Source: an uncultured Acidimicrobiales bacterium
GTDB lineage: Bacteria; Actinomycetota; Acidimicrobiia; Acidimicrobiales; SZUA-35
Length of the DNA stretch: 51,349 bases
NCBI GenBank assembly: GCA_937930695.1
Contig: CALHCB010000004.1
Location: 1 to 51,349 of the forward strand
Direction of reading: 5' to 3'
The notes under the pieces are model-generated. The model saw only the letters and a list, made by a program, of their open reading frames with translations, did not search any database and was not told the origin of the DNA. Positions 47,954 to 51,349 of the stretch are shown one piece after another; position 1 is the stretch's first letter; each line of letters opens with the position of its first letter. A program made the position numbers and the translations under genes.

Positions 47954-48650
47954 TCTCGAAGGCAGCCGCCAGCTCCACGCCAAAAGCTTCGCCGATCGAT
48001 TCCGCGGGGCCACGTAGGAATGCATCCGGCGACGCCATGTCGCCATCGAGGTTGTCGAGATAGAGCTGGTGACAAGCCAGCGATGCCACGCCGGCCTCAA
48101 ACGTTTCCGTCACGTCGACCGCATGGCCAGCCTCAGGGCTGCCGGAGAATGCAACGAACTGCACTCCGTCCCACGCTTCTCCTGCTTCAGGAAAGACCCA
48201 CGGGTTCCCTGCATCGCGCACCGCATCGAGCAGAGAACGACCGACCGCTCGATGGTCGGGGTGATTCCAGCTCGGGCCTCCCCACGAGTCACGGAAGTTG
48301 ATGGAGAGAACGACATCTGGTCGTTGAGTTCGGATGACGGTGCAGAGCGCCGCCCGCAAGCCGATGCCCTCCTCAATCAGCCCATCGGGCATACCGAGAA
48401 ACTCGACGTCCACAACTCCCACTACCTGACATGCCGCTACCTGTTCCTCCCGACGCAGTGGCCCCACGACCGGCGGCTCCATGGCCGAGATGCCGGCCTC
48501 ACCATCAGTCACCAGCACATAGGCGATGGACTTGCCTTGCCTTGTCCACCTCGCAACGGCAGCAGCGGCCCCGTATTCCATGTCGTCGGGATGGGCGATG
48601 ACCGCCAGCGCCGATTTCCAGTCTTCCGGCACGGCATCAAAGTTCGTCAT
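47943..48650 (-). CDS. PIG-L/LmbE-family deacetylase
   Basis: A 235-residue zinc hydrolase with AHPDDME (19-25) and the second metal motif HPDH (130-133). The family includes mycothiol biosynthetic MshB and mycothiol S-conjugate amidase Mca, as well as antibiotic deacetylases. The length is shorter than Mca (about 290 residues), so a GlcNAc-type or conjugate amide substrate remains open. It ends inside the convergent oxygenase gene, and the DUF4405 gene lies upstream by nine bases on the same strand. Confidence 0.92.
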   Translation of the reverse strand: MTNFDAVPEDWKSALAVIAHPDDMEYGAAAAVARWTRQGKSIAYVLVTDGEAGISAMEPPVVGPLRREEQVAACQVVGVVDVEFLGMPDGLIEEGIGLRAALCTVIRTQRPDVVLSINFRDSWGGPSWNHPDHRAVGRSLLDAVRDAGNPWVFPEAGEAWDGVQFVAFSGSPEAGHAVDVTETFEAGVASLACHQLYLDNLDGDMASPDAFLRGPAESIGEAFGVELAAAFEIIR

Positions 48651-48659
48651 GGCGGCAAA

Positions 48660-49073
48660 CTAGACCGTCGCCCGACCAACCAGCTGCCGGATCCGACCTC
48701 GGTTGCGGGCGAGATGCACGACCATCTGGATGATGCTGGCAAAGCCAGTCACGGTGTGCACGGTCGCCCAGATGGAAGCATCCGACCACTCCAACCAGAT
48801 GGGAAAGCCCGTGACAATGCAGATCGTGGCCGTCGTCCCCAGGGCGGCATTGGTGACCGCCAGTGAGAACTCGCGGTCTTCCCTCCCCCGCTTGAGAATC
48901 CGGCGAATCCAGCCAGCATTACTGAGCAAATGGCCGATGATGATCGGCACCAGAACAATGCCAACCCATGAGTGAACCCCATAGTCGGGCCCCTCACGAG
49001 TGATGAACTCTGCGATGAAGCCCACCAAGAGCGTCGAATCGATCAGAATCCGAGCCCAGCGTCGACGAAGCAT
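48660..49073 (-). CDS. DUF4405 membrane protein, cytochrome b-like
   Basis: A 137-residue protein with four membrane helices (about 10-25, 37-54, 72-92, 103-122). Histidines lie in YGVHSWVGI, IIIGHLLSN, ATVHTVTGF and MVVHLARN, two helices with two each, a pattern expected for b-type heme. This is the DUF4405 family, likely a membrane electron-transfer subunit. Start is uncertain: ATG at 49073 or a GTG five codons upstream. It precedes the LmbE gene with only nine bases between them. Confidence 0.82.
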   Translation of the reverse strand: MLRRRWARILIDSTLLVGFIAEFITREGPDYGVHSWVGIVLVPIIIGHLLSNAGWIRRILKRGREDREFSLAVTNAALGTTATICIVTGFPIWLEWSDASIWATVHTVTGFASIIQMVVHLARNRGRIRQLVGRATV

Positions 49074-49298
49074 GGCTTCAACAGCCACAGGTGTCTGCCC
49101 GCAGCGCCGTGGCCCAGCGGGGCCGATTCCTGATTGTCGAACCGTTCATGAGATTGCTTCCTCGGTCGTGACAGACCATGCCGACTATTCCTCACAATGC
49201 TCTGTATCGAGGGATTGTCCAAGGTCACAAGTGGACTGGGGCTGGTCAAATTCAGACAGTCAGCGGTTGCCTGCATCCCGCCGACAACGCCTCGGTGG

Positions 49299-49304
49299 CA
49301 TAGT
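49299..49304 (+). promoter_or_regulatory. Possible -10 box for the intradiol dioxygenase-like gene
   Basis: CATAGT, matching nAnnnT, is six bases before the GTG at 49311, the spacing seen at the other leaderless starts in this window. No clear -35 was seen. Confidence 0.35.
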
Positions 49305-49310
49305 CGACAC

Positions 49311-50138
49311 GTGGATCGAATCAGCCAAACGCCAGTACACACCCGGCGCGGGTTTCTTCTCGGCACCGGAGCGCTCTTTGTCGGTGCTTGCACGACCGAC
49401 GGAGCGAATGATCAGTCCGCTGATCCGACCTCGACCACGACAAGTTCTCCGACGACTTCCGCGGTCTCAGCTGCCGCTGAGACCGATGGCACCCAGGACC
49501 CTGCAGAGGACCTCGAAATCCAACCCTTGTCGGCTGAGATGTTCGATGCTCTAGCGATCTGTGCACTCACGGCGAGTGCGGCCGAGGGCCCCTTCCCATC
49601 CCAATCCCCTCTGAATCGACGGGAGATCCACGAGAACTATCCCGGGCATCCCCTTCGACTCGGAATTCGAGTGGTCGATCAAGACTGCCAACCGGTTCCC
49701 GATGCCACGGTCGACATCTGGCACACCGATGCCAGCGGCGACTACTCCGAATATGAAGACAACGGAAGTGGCAAAGACGAGGGGGAAGGCTCGTCGTTCT
49801 GCCGAGGATCTCAGATCTCAGACCAGCGCGGGATCGTCGAGTTCTTGACCATCTATCCGGGTTGGTACGACGGACGAGCGGTGCACATCCACGCCTCGGT
49901 GCATCTCCAAGATCAAAGGATCTTGACAGCTCAGCTGTATCTCGACGAGTCCTACTCCGCAGGCGTGTTCGCAACGGGCGAGTACGCCCAGTTCGGGCTG
50001 CCAGACACCAGTTGGTCAGACGACTCTCTCATCGGCGATCCACCTGCCGACGGTTCGTTCGTCACGACCTCGCCCGCGCCGACGCGCATCGGTGCTGGCA
50101 CGCTCGGTCTCATGAACCTGGGTGTTGGGCAGATCTGA
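49311..50138 (+). CDS. Exported intradiol ring-cleavage dioxygenase-like lipoprotein
   Basis: A 275-residue protein with a twin-arginine signal, TRRGFLLGTGALFVGAC: RR at 12-13 and the lipidated C27. A Ser/Thr-rich linker (about 30-65) precedes an intradiol dioxygenase domain. The iron(III) ligands appear as Y145 (GDYSEYED), Y186 (PGWYDGR), H192 and H194 (VHIHASV), as in protocatechuate 3,4-dioxygenase. It probably works at the outer face of the membrane on catechols; GPFPSQSP replaces the usual EGPYY segment of secreted members. The GTG at 49311 is chosen because it begins the Tat signal; the longer frame upstream is not protein-like. Confidence 0.86.
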   Translation: MDRISQTPVHTRRGFLLGTGALFVGACTTDGANDQSADPTSTTTSSPTTSAVSAAAETDGTQDPAEDLEIQPLSAEMFDALAICALTASAAEGPFPSQSPLNRREIHENYPGHPLRLGIRVVDQDCQPVPDATVDIWHTDASGDYSEYEDNGSGKDEGEGSSFCRGSQISDQRGIVEFLTIYPGWYDGRAVHIHASVHLQDQRILTAQLYLDESYSAGVFATGEYAQFGLPDTSWSDDSLIGDPPADGSFVTTSPAPTRIGAGTLGLMNLGVGQI

Positions 50139-50169
50139 CGCGGCAGACCAGCCGTCGTGGCCGGGAGCC

Positions 50170-51349
50170 CTACGCCTGACCGCCTCGAACGAGACGACCC
50201 GGCATGGCACCGGTGTGCTCTCCGTTCTCGTAGGTGACCTCACCGCTACAGATCGTCGCCACGTAGCCCTGAGCTCGCTGCACGATGCGGCGTCCTCCAG
50301 CAGGCAGGTCATAGACCATCTCGGGATCCTCGAGCGCCAAGCGATCGAAGTCGATGATGTTCAGGTCAGCCTTGTACCCCTCGGCCACAACGCCGCGGTC
50401 CGGCATGCCGTAGACGAGCGCGGTGTCCTGCGTCATCTTGTGAACAATCTGCTCGAGTTCCATGGTTGGCCCCTTGGTCCGATCTCGGCACATGTAGGCC
50501 AACATGTAGGTAGGCACACTGGCGTCGCAGAGCACGCCGCAATGTGCACCTCCATCAGAGAGGCCGAAGACAGACAGTTCGTTCTCGATGGCCAAACGCT
50601 GCGACTCGAGGTCTCCCGGATAGTTGCCGAATAGATAGAGAATCGGTCGACCAGCAGCCATCGCGTCCATGAGCGCCTCGCGCACGTGACAGCCCTTCGC
50701 TTCGGCGATTCCTGCGATCGAGTCTTCGTAGCCGGGCTCGTAGCTGAGATCCTCCGGGAGCACGAACATCTTGTCCCATGTTGAGATCATTCGATTGGTG
50801 TCGCGGAACCGTGAGGTCTTTGCATCGTCCGCCAGCACCTTGGCCCGGAAGGCCGGATCGCTCAGCTTGGAGCGCTGTTCGTCGAACGAAAGGTCCTTGA
50901 TTTCAGAGAACGACGGAAATTGGCGCAGCGGGTTGATCGTGCCTTCGAGTGTCATCAAGATCGATGCTGGACGGGCACCGACCTGGGGACGAATGTGATG
51001 ACCTTCGGGATTCAAGCGAGCAGCCAGATCCCAGATGCCGTTGTTGACCTCTGGAGTCACGAGAAAGGTCATGGGACGTTTGGTTCTGCGAGCGATGTGC
51101 TCGATCCAATAGAGCTCGTCTTCGGTGTCCAAGTGATCCGAAATGATCTCGATCGTGCCGTGATCGACCTCTGCCATGGCGTCGCCGATTGCCATCATTT
51201 CGTCGGCTGTCGCGTTCGTCCCCGGGATGAGGTTGCCGCCCTTGTCCATGTGGCCATAGAAGCGAGACGTCGAGAAGCCAAGCGCTCCGGCCTGCATGGC
51301 TTCCTTGGTCAAGGAAGCCATCTGCTTCATGTCATCGGCTGTCGCATCG
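50170..51349 (-). CDS. Amidohydrolase of the N-acyl-D-amino-acid deacylase type, N-terminus outside window
   Basis: The last 393 residues of an amidohydrolase like the one at 45556-47268. The reading frame stays open past the window end, so the start and the HxH metal motif are missing. Visible features are GALGFSTSRFYGH near the edge, LSDGGAHCG (metal aspartate region) and YGMPDRGVVAEGYKADLNI, ending in the small beta domain. Sequence differs enough from the first copy that they are separate paralogues. It converges with the dioxygenase-like gene, 31 bp apart. Confidence 0.9.
   Translation of the reverse strand, partial: DATADDMKQMASLTKEAMQAGALGFSTSRFYGHMDKGGNLIPGTNATADEMMAIGDAMAEVDHGTIEIISDHLDTEDELYWIEHIARRTKRPMTFLVTPEVNNGIWDLAARLNPEGHHIRPQVGARPASILMTLEGTINPLRQFPSFSEIKDLSFDEQRSKLSDPAFRAKVLADDAKTSRFRDTNRMISTWDKMFVLPEDLSYEPGYEDSIAGIAEAKGCHVREALMDAMAAGRPILYLFGNYPGDLESQRLAIENELSVFGLSDGGAHCGVLCDASVPTYMLAYMCRDRTKGPTMELEQIVHKMTQDTALVYGMPDRGVVAEGYKADLNIIDFDRLALEDPEMVYDLPAGGRRIVQRAQGYVATICSGEVTYENGEHTGAMPGRLVRGGQA

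Noticed and set aside
1..51349. tRNA, rRNA, CRISPR arrays, insertion sequences, attachment sites, replication origin
   Set aside because: No cloverleaf-like segment, repeat array, transposase, integrase or DnaA-box cluster was seen on reading both strands.

Overview
The window is GC-rich chromosomal DNA from a high-GC actinobacterium. Support comes from mycothiol-era DinB/TIGR03084 proteins, a four-gene sensor/roadblock/DUF742/GTPase conservon, DUF7064/7065 and DUF4405 proteins, many type III CoA-transferases, and promoters of the form TTGAC(N)-17/18 bp-(T/A)AnnnT that start at or next to the start codon. The mix of acyl-CoA and aromatic catabolism fits a free-living Acidimicrobiia-type organism, but the class is an inference. 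No rRNA, tRNA, CRISPR array, transposase or phage gene was seen.

Layout. (1) 1-10951: two fatty-acid/acyl-CoA units. Enoyl-CoA hydratase plus acyl-CoA ligase (leftward) diverge from a TIGR03084/SDR/SDR/TetR operon (rightward). A second leftward operon carries 3-hydroxyacyl-CoA dehydrogenase, acyl-CoA dehydrogenase, acyl-CoA ligase, a hidden lysine-rich 38-residue protein, a crotonase and a tandem NTF2-like protein. The same palindrome, GTCAACA-N4-TGTTGAC, lies in both control regions, so the TetR inside the set probably governs both. (2) 10971-14659: assorted genes (DUF4326, carboxymuconolactone-decarboxylase-like, GNAT) and a split thiamine-diphosphate decarboxylase with a DinB-like partner. 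(3) 14736-19324: a cvnABCD-type conservon behind two mutually exclusive hairpins, followed by what looks like a small frameshifted gene. (4) 19329-23099: type III CoA-transferase, haloalkane dehalogenase with a leaderless promoter, PIG3-type quinone oxidoreductase and a lipoprotein.

(5) 23135-31412: the most interesting block, a tightly overlapping nine-gene leftward catabolic operon (extradiol dioxygenase, AspDH-like oxidoreductase, C-C-hydrolase-like enzyme, cupin, two SDRs, ThDP enzyme, 83-residue protein, Rieske oxygenase). It diverges from a MarR regulator across only 39 bp. It looks like a ring-cleavage pathway but lacks the usual lower meta-pathway hydratase, aldolase and acylating aldehyde dehydrogenase. 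(6) 31417-35232: FAD, 2Fe-2S and molybdopterin subunits of a molybdenum hydroxylase. (7) 35400-43873: GST-like protein, cyclase-family hydrolase, acetyl-CoA hydrolase/transferase-family protein, then a kinase/unknown/DUF7065-7064/double CaiB operon. (8) 44235-51349: another type III CoA-transferase, two amidohydrolases of the N-acyl-D-amino-acid deacylase type (the second truncated by the window end), a 2OG-Fe(II) oxygenase, a LmbE deacetylase, a DUF4405 membrane protein and a Tat-exported intradiol dioxygenase-like lipoprotein.

Together the genes describe uptake-independent activation (CoA ligases, CoA-transferases), ring attack (Rieske, Mo-hydroxylase, extradiol and intradiol enzymes), dehalogenation and beta-oxidation, arranged in locally regulated modules. 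Functions are assigned by reading motifs; substrates are not determined.
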